Assembly (NCBI GenBank): GCA_023258655.1
Contig: JALQWO010000080.1
Coordinates: 1-7,783 of the forward strand
DNA: 7,783 bases
Reading direction: 5' to 3'
Origin: Bacteroidia bacterium
GTDB taxonomy: Bacteria; Bacteroidota; Bacteroidia; NS11-12g; UBA955
A program made the position numbers and the translations under genes. A model generated the notes under the pieces. It saw only the letters and a program-made list of their open reading frames with translations. It had not been told where the DNA came from and did no database searches. Below, one piece after another: positions 1 through 6,521 of the stretch. Each line of letters opens with the position of its first letter. Positions within the stretch are counted from its first letter, which is position 1.

Positions 1-622
1 TGCGGATACTTTCGATGATATCGCCATCGAGTTCTATGCGAAAGGGGTATTCATGGGCGAAACTAAATAGGTCTACGATGCCTCCGCGCACGCTAAATTC
101 ACCGGGTTCAAAGACAAAATCACGGCGTTCGAAGCCATTGGCTTGCAGGAATTCCATGAGAAAGTCTGTATCGAGGGACTGACCGCGGGCCATTTCGATG
201 GACGAATTTTCCAATTCCGTTTTATCCACCACAAATTCGGCCAGTGCGGAGGTATAGGTAACGAAGATGCGCTTGTTGTTTTTCCTGAGGGCGTTGAGGG
301 TTTCGATGCGTTCTTGCACGCCCATGGCATTCTCTCGGGAGAGGTTGTAGGGTTTAAGAAATGAATCTGGGAGGAAGTAGATGGGCTCCCCCACCAGGAG
401 ATTTTCTAGGTCGGACTTAAAATACTGGGCTTCGTCTTTGTTGGGAAGCACCGCTACGATCGGTCGGGAGGTTGAGGCATACAGTGCGGCGGTGGCGAGG
501 GCGAAGCCCGAGCCCGCCAGACCTTGCAGGTGTATGGGTGCGGCCGCGTGCTCCGCCGCGGCCGCCAGTGCTTGCATGGGTTGGATTTGGGCAAAGGCAC
601 CCAAAATTTCTCTCGTATTCAT
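1..622 (-). CDS. mfd: Transcription-repair coupling factor Mfd, N-terminal part (gene runs off the left edge)
   Basis: Reading leftward from an ATG at 622-620, an open frame of 207 codons continues to the window edge, so only the N-terminus is present. Mfd displaces RNA polymerase stalled at DNA lesions and recruits UvrA. The visible part matches its UvrB-like N-terminal module: a glycine-rich segment near residues 34-40 (GLAGSGF) sits where UvrB has a Walker A motif but lacks the Lys-Thr/Ser, as expected for the degenerate, non-ATPase module of Mfd. Further on are PNKDEAQYF (about 65-73), LSRENAMGVQERI (about 111-123), the strongly conserved VRGGIVDLF (about 179-187) and PFRIELDGDIIESIR at the edge. 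The helicase domains lie outside. No stop interrupts the frame. Residues 18-27 are very alanine-rich, encoded by GC-rich DNA. The gene lies downstream of the transketolase C gene but is separated by 168 bases with a hairpin. No clear promoter is visible upstream. Confidence 0.93.
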   Translation of the reverse strand, partial: MNTREILGAFAQIQPMQALAAAAEHAAAPIHLQGLAGSGFALATAALYASTSRPIVAVLPNKDEAQYFKSDLENLLVGEPIYFLPDSFLKPYNLSRENAMGVQERIETLNALRKNNKRIFVTYTSALAEFVVDKTELENSSIEMARGQSLDTDFLMEFLQANGFERRDFVFEPGEFSVRGGIVDLFSFAHEYPFRIELDGDIIESIR

Positions 623-706
623 CGCTTTTCACTCAAACTCCTGCCTCAGTAGCACCTGGGATTGTGCGATAAAAATCAACACAAAACCAACAGGGGGTAT
701 AAGCAA

Positions 707-731
707 GGAGGCCCCGCTTCGCGGGGCCTCC
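707..731 (-). terminator. GC-rich hairpin, probable intrinsic terminator after the transketolase genes
   Basis: A perfect 11-bp inverted repeat (707-717 with 721-731) encloses a 3-base loop, 60 bases past the stop of the transketolase C-subunit gene. On the minus strand the tip reads GCGAAGC, a very stable mini-hairpin. The following minus-strand bases are TTGCTTAT, only moderately T-rich, so termination may be partial. No gene ends into it from the left, so its likely job is to close the minus-strand transketolase unit before mfd. The rest of the 623-790 gap shows no gene or clear promoter. Confidence 0.65.
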
Positions 732-790
732 AAAGATACAACGACAAGCCCGATTCTATCGAATCCAAACCCGCCTATTTTGTGTAAGTT

Positions 791-1747
791 TTATGCCTTT
801 CTCGACATCGCCCTAACGGCTGCATCCACAATCGCAGTGGCGGTTAATCCGTATTTCTCCAACAATTGGTCCGGTGTACCGCTCTCGCCAAAAGAATCGT
901 CCACCGCCACAAATTCCATGGGGGTTGGCAACTCGCGCGACAACAACTGTGCGATGCTATCGCCCAAACCACCATTCATTTGGTGCTCTTCAGCGGTTAC
1001 AACACAACCCGTTTTCTTGGCTGAAGCCAATATGGCATCGCGGTCCAACGGTTTGATTGTGTGAATGTTCACCACCTCAGCATCTATGCCTTTTTCCGCC
1101 AGCATGTGTCCCGCTTCAATCGCCTTCCAAACCATATGTCCTGTCGCAAAAATGGTGACATCCTTGCCTTCATTCAACATCAACGCTTTGCCAATTTCGA
1201 ATGGCATATCTTCAGGGATAAACACGGGCCATTTCGGACGACCAAAGCGCAAGTAGCAAGGTCCATCATACTCAGCGATGGCCATGGTGGCTGCTTTTGT
1301 TTGGTTGTAATCACAAGGGTTGATTACCACCATGCCTGGCAACATTTTCATCAAACCAAGGTCTTCCAAAATTTGGTGGGTTGCACCGTCTTCTCCCAAG
1401 GTAAGGCCCGCATGCGATGCACAGATCTTGACATTTTTGTGGCTGTAGGCAACGCTCTGGCGAATTTGATCGTACACACGACCTGTGGCAAAATTGGCAA
1501 ATGTTCCCGCAAATGGGATCTTCCCACCGGTAGCCAATCCGGCAGACACCCCAATCATGTTGGCCTCGGCGATCCCGGCTTGAATGAATCGCTCCGGAAA
1601 TTCGTCCTTGAACGCATCCATCATCAATGAGCCCGTGAGATCCGCACACAGAGCCACAACATCGCTATTGCGCTTTCCAGCCTCGTGCAAACCCGCGCCA
1701 AATCCGCTCCGGGTATCTTTTTGTCCTAGTATTTCGTATGATTTCAT
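791..1747 (-). CDS. Transketolase, C-terminal subunit (pyrimidine-binding and C-terminal domains)
   Basis: This 318-residue protein is the second half of a two-gene transketolase, the thiamine-diphosphate (ThDP) enzyme that moves two-carbon ketol units between sugar phosphates in the cytosolic pentose phosphate pathway. The pyrimidine-binding domain covers roughly residues 1-180. It includes GIAEANM with the expected catalytic Glu at 61 that activates the cofactor, FANFATGRVYDQIR (83-96), and SHAGLTLGEDGATHQ (111-125), a transketolase hallmark. The C-terminal Rossmann-like domain follows, with TAEEHQMNGGLGD near residues 252-264. It lacks the GDGE cofactor motif, which is on the partner at 3171-4028, so it should work only as a complex with that subunit. 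The start is the ATG at 1747-1745, just 4 bases after the stop of the vWA gene, with no room for its own promoter. It must be read from the vWA promoter and/or from the tktN side. DXP synthase and E1-beta subunits are less likely given HAGLTLGEDGATHQ and the partner. Confidence 0.93.
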   Translation of the reverse strand: MKSYEILGQKDTRSGFGAGLHEAGKRNSDVVALCADLTGSLMMDAFKDEFPERFIQAGIAEANMIGVSAGLATGGKIPFAGTFANFATGRVYDQIRQSVAYSHKNVKICASHAGLTLGEDGATHQILEDLGLMKMLPGMVVINPCDYNQTKAATMAIAEYDGPCYLRFGRPKWPVFIPEDMPFEIGKALMLNEGKDVTIFATGHMVWKAIEAGHMLAEKGIDAEVVNIHTIKPLDRDAILASAKKTGCVVTAEEHQMNGGLGDSIAQLLSRELPTPMEFVAVDDSFGESGTPDQLLEKYGLTATAIVDAAVRAMSRKA

Positions 1748-1751
1748 TGGT

Positions 1752-3122
1752 TTAAATCGATAATTGTGTTACGGCGCCCGAATTGATTTTGAACACCTTG
1801 TTTTTGCTGTAAAGCGTGCGCGTCTCCCCCGCTACACGATACACCACAGTATATTCTCCAGGCTGCATATTGATAAATTGTTTGGGGACACTTCCGTTGA
1901 GGTCCATCACCCACTCCAATTTGTTGTCGACCCGCTGAAAAACAGCCCCTTTTACATCTTTACCAAGACTCAGTTGCAATGTCCCTGGACTGGGCAACTC
2001 GATGGTAAACGTTTGATTCTGTTTGATTTGTATGTTGTTAAATTTCAACCGAGGAATGGTTAAAATCTCCAAGTCGTATCCTCCAACGATGTATTTTTCC
2101 GTGGTATTGAACTCTTGGGCGTTGATGGTTTGCATGTTGTTCCCCTTTCGCACGATGGCTTGTAACCTGGGATACTTTGTGATACCGCCCATCTTCAACA
2201 TCAAACTACCCTGTGGCGTGTTCAATGGAATCACATTGTGTCTTCCCGGTACGATTTCAACAATGTCCGATTGAACCACCGGTTTGGTGTGCGCTACCAC
2301 CCGGTATCTGCGAACCGGATCCAAATACAATGTATCGGGCACCCCTTTTCCATTCATTGTGTGAATGACATTTTCAACCATCTGACCGTTATCGGCATCA
2401 AAGATGGTCATGGGGACATCTGTTTCCCTGGGCATTCCTTGGTTGTCGAGCAGGTTGATTTGCACCGTGGTATTGTTCAGCGCTTGATTGATCACCACAC
2501 CGATAATCTTTTGAAATTGATTGGGGGTCTCCGCATTGAAATACCGACCGGCACAAGAATAGGCATTGCGAAACGCCTCACTGTCTGTACCCAAACCTAT
2601 CACAAACGGCCTGAGAATGATGCCTTTTTGTTGCAACGCCGTACTAATGGCGCAAGGATCGCCTCCGCACTCCTCCACACCGTCTGTGATGATAATGATA
2701 ATATTACGGGCTGTAGGATCTTCCGGAAAATCTTTGGCACATGCCAACAGCGATTGGGCGATAGAAGTATATCCCAAAGGTTTGATCAACTTCAATCGTG
2801 CGGCAAACTGTTTGTGATTGAACGGGGCAAACGGCACTTCCAATTTGGTGTCGTTGCAGTCCTTCTTTTCATTGGGTTGGGTGTGACCGAAAACGCGAAG
2901 GCCCACTTCCAAGTTTTCAACGCTGCGCAGGGTATCCACCATTTGGTTCATCAAGGTAACCGCTACTGCCCAGCGGTTGGAATTACCCATTTCGGTGAGC
3001 ATACTACCACTACCATCCAACAAAAACAGCATTCTCGTTTTCTGTCCGGGGTACCCGTTTTTTACCTGCGCCGATGTCGACATAGACACAAGCAGCGCAA
3101 CTAGAAAGAGAATTTTTTTCAT
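1752..3122 (-). CDS. Secreted von Willebrand factor A domain protein with C-terminal beta-repeats
   Basis: A 456-residue exported protein of unknown function. Residues 1-18 form a signal peptide (KK, hydrophobic core, likely cut STSA|Q) with no lipobox Cys. The vWA domain spans about residues 29-210 and has an intact metal-ion-dependent adhesion site: DGSGS (36-40), Thr119 in GYTSIAQSL and Asp147 in ITDGVEECGG. It should therefore bind a divalent cation and a protein ligand outside the cytoplasm. Cysteines at 89, 128, 152, 157 and 190 could form disulfides. From about residue 219 to the end come three beta-rich units of about 75-82 residues (roughly 219-298, 299-372, 373-454), each ending in a Tyr-hydrophobic strand and a short Ile/Asn/Gly strand. 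No membrane anchor or secretion-system sorting domain is recognised. It sits between the two transketolase halves, 48 bases after the first and 4 bases before the second, and seems to have its own promoter. The fold call is strong; any functional link to transketolase is unproven. Confidence 0.88.
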   Translation of the reverse strand: MKKILFLVALLVSMSTSAQVKNGYPGQKTRMLFLLDGSGSMLTEMGNSNRWAVAVTLMNQMVDTLRSVENLEVGLRVFGHTQPNEKKDCNDTKLEVPFAPFNHKQFAARLKLIKPLGYTSIAQSLLACAKDFPEDPTARNIIIIITDGVEECGGDPCAISTALQQKGIILRPFVIGLGTDSEAFRNAYSCAGRYFNAETPNQFQKIIGVVINQALNNTTVQINLLDNQGMPRETDVPMTIFDADNGQMVENVIHTMNGKGVPDTLYLDPVRRYRVVAHTKPVVQSDIVEIVPGRHNVIPLNTPQGSLMLKMGGITKYPRLQAIVRKGNNMQTINAQEFNTTEKYIVGGYDLEILTIPRLKFNNIQIKQNQTFTIELPSPGTLQLSLGKDVKGAVFQRVDNKLEWVMDLNGSVPKQFINMQPGEYTVVYRVAGETRTLYSKNKVFKINSGAVTQLSI

Positions 3123-3124
3123 CG

Positions 3125-3153
3125 CAAATATATTTTTGTCAGAGGTTAAGCAA
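3125..3153 (-). promoter_or_regulatory. Bacteroidota-type promoter abutting the vWA start codon
   Basis: On the minus strand, TATATTTG (3132-3125) exactly fits the Bacteroidota -7 consensus TAnnTTTG. A TTG at 3153-3151 lies 18 bases upstream; a second TTG at 3156-3154 gives 21. Both fit the TTG-N17-23-TAnnTTTG pattern. Only two bases (CG) separate the box from the ATG at 3122, so the transcript should be leaderless or nearly so. It lies in the 48-base gap after the transketolase N-subunit stop and would serve the vWA and transketolase C genes. There is no hairpin in the gap, so read-through from upstream remains possible. Confidence 0.6.
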
Positions 3154-3170
3154 CAATTGAACCTTTTTTA

Positions 3171-4028
3171 TCAATAGTCTTTGTATTCTGTTTCTGGCAA
3201 TTGTGCCAACGCTTTGGCCAGTTGCTCATCATTGGGGGCTTTTCCATGCCAAGCATGCGTGCCCATCATGAAGTCGACACCCTGACCCATTTCTGTTTTC
3301 ATGATGATCACAATGGGCTTCCCTCCGCCCAATTTGCTTTGAGCCTGGGGCACCACTGTCATGATATCATCCCAGTTATTGCCATCCATCTCCAACACTT
3401 CCCAGCCAAAGGCCAAGAATTTGGATGTCCATTCTGTCAAACCCATCACGTCGCCTGTAGATCCATCAATCTGCTTTTGATTGAAATCTACAGCAACAAT
3501 CATGTTGTCGAGCTTGCGATGTGACGCAAACATGACTGCCTCCCAAATTTGTCCTTCCTGCAATTCGCCATCGCCAGTCACCACCCAAACAGTGTGCGGA
3601 TCTTTGTCGATTTTCTTTTGCAATGCCAACCCCGCAGCAACACTCAGTCCCTGCCCCAAAGAACCGGTTGCAACCCGAATGCCGGGTAGGTGTTCATGGG
3701 TGGCTGGGTGACCTTGTAAACGGGTATTTAATTTCCGAAATGTTGCCAATTCAGGCACTGGAAAGTAACCGCTGCGAGCCAGTGTACTGTAGTATACCGG
3801 TGAAATGTGTCCATTGCTCAAAAAGAAAACATCTTCGCCCCCACCACTCATGTTGAAGGGTTGGGCCTTGTGCTTCATGAAATGAAAATGGAGTGCAGTG
3901 AAGTAGTCCACACAGCCCAATGATCCACCGGGGTGACCACTGGATACAGCGTGAACCATCCTCAAAACATCTCTGCGAATTTGGGTTGCCATGGTGGCCA
4001 TGGCCGAAGCGGTGTTCAGGGTTTCCAT
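3171..4028 (-). CDS. Transketolase, N-terminal subunit (ThDP diphosphate-binding domain)
   Basis: A 285-residue protein matching the first domain of transketolase. It supplies the Mg-diphosphate binding half of the ThDP site. Visible motifs are SGHPGGS (30-36, His32), SNGHISPVYY (71-80), LQGHP (104-108), TGSLGQGLSVAAG (121-133) and the ThDP fingerprint GDGE (152-155) ending in Asn183 of DFNQ. THAWHGKAP near residues 259-267 is the conserved His-containing segment close to the end of this domain. The chain stops where full-length transketolases continue into the pyrimidine domain, which is encoded separately at 791-1747. This is a natural split form, not a truncation, because both halves begin and end cleanly. 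I chose the ATG at 4028-4026; a second Met at residue 10 is possible. It is divergent from bamD across a 148-base gap. In bacteria with split transketolase the halves usually adjoin, but here a vWA gene intervenes. Confidence 0.94.
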   Translation of the reverse strand: METLNTASAMATMATQIRRDVLRMVHAVSSGHPGGSLGCVDYFTALHFHFMKHKAQPFNMSGGGEDVFFLSNGHISPVYYSTLARSGYFPVPELATFRKLNTRLQGHPATHEHLPGIRVATGSLGQGLSVAAGLALQKKIDKDPHTVWVVTGDGELQEGQIWEAVMFASHRKLDNMIVAVDFNQKQIDGSTGDVMGLTEWTSKFLAFGWEVLEMDGNNWDDIMTVVPQAQSKLGGGKPIVIIMKTEMGQGVDFMMGTHAWHGKAPNDEQLAKALAQLPETEYKDY

Positions 4029-4116
4029 AAAGATTCAAAATTGGGGCAATTCCTGCGTTGTGTATGCACAAGTTTTCAAGAGATTGACCGTAGAAAAAAC
4101 AATCCGTTGAAGTAGT

Positions 4117-4143
4117 CAAATTAGCCGTTGATTTTTGTGCAAA
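4117..4143 (-). promoter_or_regulatory. Weak candidate promoter for the transketolase N-subunit gene
   Basis: On the minus strand, TAATTTG (4123-4117) resembles the -7 box with one base missing, and TTTG (4143-4140) lies 16 bases upstream, slightly short of the usual spacing. If real, the leader would be about 85-90 bases and the upstream element would interleave with the divergent bamD promoter. No better match is visible between 4029 and 4176 on this strand. Confidence 0.22.
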
Positions 4144-4167
4144 ACCCCTTGAAAATGCGTATATTTG
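4134..4167 (+). promoter_or_regulatory. Bacteroidota-type promoter of the bamD operon
   Basis: TATATTTG at 4160-4167 is an exact TAnnTTTG -7 box, and TTTG at 4134-4137 lies 22 bases upstream. The usual geometry puts transcription start near 4171, about 6 bases before the ATG at 4177. This rules out the in-frame TTG at 4165, which lies inside the box. It is the only good promoter seen on the plus strand and probably drives all five genes to the right edge. The ten bases TATATTTGCG are identical to those at the vWA promoter. Confidence 0.65.
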
Positions 4168-4176
4168 CGGGTTCTT

Positions 4177-4992
4177 ATGGTGTCCAAAATCAAAACATGG
4201 ATTGGCGTCTTCCTACTGCTTGCCTTGGCGAGTTGCGGAGAGTATGGCAAAATCTATAAGAGCAAGGACACCAACGCCAAATACAAATTGGCCAACGAAC
4301 TGTACAACAAAAAAGATTTCTCACGAGCAGTACCTTTGTACGAACAGCTTCGCGATGCCTATCGCAACAACATCGACAGTCTGGAAGATGTCTACCTGCG
4401 CACCGCATATTCTTACTTCTACATGAAGGACTATGAATATGCTAGCATGTTTTTCAAGGACTTTACCGACAATTTTTCGCGGAGTCCCCGCATGATAGAG
4501 TGTGCCTACATGGCATTATACTGCGATGTGTTGTTTGTGGGACAGCCCGATTTGGATCAAAGCAGAACCGCCGATGTGATTGAAGCGCTACAAACCTTCA
4601 TCAACTATTACCCCGACTCAGAGTATGTAGCCAAATGCAACCAGCACATCGACGAGTTACGTGCAAAACGACATGCAAAAGCGTATGCCCAAGTGATGCA
4701 GTATTTTGAGATGGACGAATTCAAAGCAGCCAGCGCTGCAGCGGTCATCGCCATCAAATCCTATCCAGATATTCCCCAAAAAGAGAGTTTGGAATACATC
4801 GCATACAAGGCACAGTTTTTGTACGCAATGAACAGCATTGAATCCAAGCGCATTGAACGTCTGGAAAAGGCCCAATCCCTGTTGGAAGATTACTTTTATG
4901 TCAATCAACTCAGCGGTGAACATGCCAAGGATGCCAAAGACACCAAAGAAAAAATTCAAAAAGAAATAACAAAACTCAAATCAATCATATGA
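4177..4992 (+). CDS. bamD: Outer-membrane assembly lipoprotein BamD (YfiO family)
   Basis: A 271-residue lipoprotein. Residues 1-19 are a lipoprotein signal peptide ending in lipobox L17-A18-S19-C20, with Cys20 as the lipidation site. TPR-like helical pairs follow: about 33-66 (KLANELYNKKDFSRAVPLYEQL) and 72-106 (ED.YLRTAYSYFYMKDYEYASMFF). Then comes the BamD signature region near 125-153, with DLDQSRT, LQTFINYYPDSEYV, and further helices with a Lys-rich end. BamD sits on the periplasmic face of the outer membrane and works with BamA to fold beta-barrel proteins. The start is ATG 4177; the frame opens earlier at a TTG (4165), but that codon lies in the -7 promoter box. The stop overlaps the rpoZ start as ATGA. 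The downstream set rpoZ-coaBC-DUF4835 is the familiar Bacteroidota neighbourhood of this gene. No break or missing hallmark was seen. Confidence 0.93.
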   Translation: MVSKIKTWIGVFLLLALASCGEYGKIYKSKDTNAKYKLANELYNKKDFSRAVPLYEQLRDAYRNNIDSLEDVYLRTAYSYFYMKDYEYASMFFKDFTDNFSRSPRMIECAYMALYCDVLFVGQPDLDQSRTADVIEALQTFINYYPDSEYVAKCNQHIDELRAKRHAKAYAQVMQYFEMDEFKAASAAAVIAIKSYPDIPQKESLEYIAYKAQFLYAMNSIESKRIERLEKAQSLLEDYFYVNQLSGEHAKDAKDTKEKIQKEITKLKSII

Positions 4993-5312
4993 GCAACGCG
5001 ATATCCCGCAACGCAGAAACCCGTGATCTGCGCAACCTAGAAAACGAAACCAGCAACGTTTACTTGAGCACCATCATCATCTCTAAGCGTGCAAACCAAA
5101 TCGCTGAGAAACAAAAAGAAGAATTGCGTAACCGCTTGGAGCCTTTTTTGAATGACTCAGACAATTTGGAAGAAATTCAAGAAAACAGAGAGCAGATCGA
5201 AATTTCTATGATGTACGAGCGCATGCCTAAGCCCACATTGTTGGCTTCACAGGAGTTCGCTGAAGAAAAAACCTACTGGAGAATCCCCGATGCTCCGGAA
5301 AAGCCCCTTTAA
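4989..5312 (+). CDS. rpoZ: RNA polymerase omega subunit, Rpb6-like Bacteroidota form
   Basis: A 107-residue protein. Residues 22-38 (SNVYLSTIIISKRANQI) align with the omega/Rpb6 core, which in E. coli omega reads GNRFDLVLVAARRARQM. The Arg-Ala-x-Gln-Ile end is the most telling part. This segment clamps the C-terminal tail of the beta-prime subunit and helps RNA polymerase assembly. The following helix is rich in Lys and Glu; an acidic stretch (about 56-72) and a Pro-rich tail come after. The N-terminal ~20 residues are polar and unlike E. coli omega, as is usual in this phylum. The ATG overlaps the bamD stop by 4 bases, and the 3' end overlaps coaBC by 23 bases, which suggests coupled translation. 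The family call rests on the short core plus gene order; the core match is divergent, so confidence is a little lower than for neighbours. Confidence 0.83.
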   Translation: MSNAISRNAETRDLRNLENETSNVYLSTIIISKRANQIAEKQKEELRNRLEPFLNDSDNLEEIQENREQIEISMMYERMPKPTLLASQEFAEEKTYWRIPDAPEKPL

Positions 5313-6516
5313 TAGAAAAAAAATCCTGATTGGGATTACCGGAGGCATCGCTGCCTACAAAATCCCTCAGTTGGTGCGCATACTCAAAAAAGAAGGCGCA
5401 GAGGTACAAGTAGTGCTTTCTGAATCTGCCAAGCAGTTTGTGACACCCCAAACTTTGTCGGTTCTTTCCGAACGCCCCGCACTGTCGGATTTCTTTCAAT
5501 CAGACCAAGGAGAGTGGAACAATCATGTTCACCTTGGACTTTGGGCAGACCTTATCATTATTGCCCCAGCCGGTGCAAACACCTTGGCCAAAATGGCGCA
5601 TGGAATCTGCGACAACCTCTTAATGTCTGTCATTCTCTCGGCACGCTGTCCCGTGTTTGTGGCACCCGCCATGGATCTCGACATGTGGACTCACCCTTCT
5701 ACACAGTCTAATATCCAAACGCTGGAATCACGTGGGGTAACGATGATTGATCCTGAAGAAGGATCCCTCGCATCCGGGCTAGAGGGAAAAGGCAGAATGG
5801 CAGAACCAGAGAAAATCGCCCAAATTTTGGGCAAACACCTTACCCCTGCCCCCAATTACTTTTTGGGGAAACGAGTTTTGGTGACAGCAGGCGGCACACA
5901 AGAGGCCCTCGACCCCGTTCGGTATATTGGCAACCGAAGCAGCGGCAAAATGGGATTCGCCATCGCGGAACAACTTCTCTCCCTTGGAGCGGAAGTAGAT
6001 CTTGTCTATGGAGCGGTGAGTGTTGATCCACCCATCGGCAGCAACAACCATCAAACATTGTCTGCACAAGCCATGAACGAGGCTTGTCAAAGCTTATTTC
6101 CCCAATGCGATGTGCTCATTATGGCGGCCGCAGTGGCTGATTATCACTCCGTTGATATTGCCAAAGAGAAGATCAAAAAGTCCGATGAAACCCTAACGCT
6201 TACATTGGCCAAAAATCCCGATATCCTCAAATCACTCAGCGATACCAAGAAAACACACCAAGTACTTGTGGGATTTGCACTGGAAACGGAAAATGAGGAA
6301 TTTCATGCTCAGCAGAAACTCCAAAAGAAAAACCTACATTGCATCGTTTTAAACTCACTCAAGAATCCCAAAGCGGGTTTTGCATTAGATACCAACGAGG
6401 TAACCCTGTTTTGCAATGACGGAAACCAATTCCACATTCCTGCACAGGAAAAAAACCAAGTGGCTGTATCCCTGCTTAACATCTTGGGCGATTGGCTGAC
6501 CAAAACACACTCATAA
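5290..6516 (+). CDS. coaBC: Bifunctional CoaBC: phosphopantothenoylcysteine decarboxylase / phosphopantothenate-cysteine ligase
   Basis: A 408-residue cytosolic enzyme of coenzyme A synthesis that joins cysteine to 4'-phosphopantothenate using CTP, then decarboxylates the product with FMN. The CoaC flavoprotein domain (about 10-185) shows GITGGIAAYK (15-24), His79 in NHVHLGLWAD aligned with the catalytic His75 of E. coli, PAGANTLAKMAHGICDN (93-109) at the FMN site, APAMDLDMW (125-133) and the clamp GSLASGLEGKGRM (158-170). The CoaB domain starts near 190 with VLVTAGGTQEALDPVRYI (196-213), NRSSGKMG (215-222), AAAVADY and KEKIKKS, then LAKNPDIL. Two CoaC positions differ from E. coli: Asp129 for Asn125 and Ser162 for Cys158. 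These may be normal for the phylum. The ATG at 5290 lies inside rpoZ, giving a 23-base overlap; there is no later ATG before the first beta strand. Full length for the family, no frameshift. Confidence 0.95.
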   Translation: MLRKSPFNRKKILIGITGGIAAYKIPQLVRILKKEGAEVQVVLSESAKQFVTPQTLSVLSERPALSDFFQSDQGEWNNHVHLGLWADLIIIAPAGANTLAKMAHGICDNLLMSVILSARCPVFVAPAMDLDMWTHPSTQSNIQTLESRGVTMIDPEEGSLASGLEGKGRMAEPEKIAQILGKHLTPAPNYFLGKRVLVTAGGTQEALDPVRYIGNRSSGKMGFAIAEQLLSLGAEVDLVYGAVSVDPPIGSNNHQTLSAQAMNEACQSLFPQCDVLIMAAAVADYHSVDIAKEKIKKSDETLTLTLAKNPDILKSLSDTKKTHQVLVGFALETENEEFHAQQKLQKKNLHCIVLNSLKNPKAGFALDTNEVTLFCNDGNQFHIPAQEKNQVAVSLLNILGDWLTKTHS

Positions 6517-6521
6517 CCCCC

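Noticed and set aside
381..1064. Long plus-strand open frame of 227 codons across the mfd start and the end of transketolase C
   Set aside because: It is antisense to two clear genes, crosses the terminator hairpin and has no recognisable motif.
1061..1630. Plus-strand open frame of 189 codons opposite transketolase C
   Set aside because: No family features; the minus strand has an intact, motif-rich enzyme subunit over the same span.
791..1747. Reading the C-subunit as DXP synthase or a pyruvate dehydrogenase E1-beta subunit
   Set aside because: HAGLTLGEDGATHQ and the SGHPGGS/GDGE partner nearby are transketolase-specific, and the lengths fit a split transketolase.
2238..3104. Plus-strand open frame of 288 codons opposite the vWA gene
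   Set aside because: Composition is His/Arg-rich and unlike any family; the minus frame carries a signal peptide and a full metal-binding vWA site, so this is a shadow.
3171..4028. Transketolase broken by insertion of the vWA gene (pseudogene)
   Set aside because: Each half has its own ATG and stop at a natural domain boundary, and separate N and C subunits are a known normal form.
6492..6521. TTG start for the DUF4835 gene inside coaBC
   Set aside because: It would add ten polar residues ahead of a standard signal peptide; ATG 6522 gives a clean export signal.
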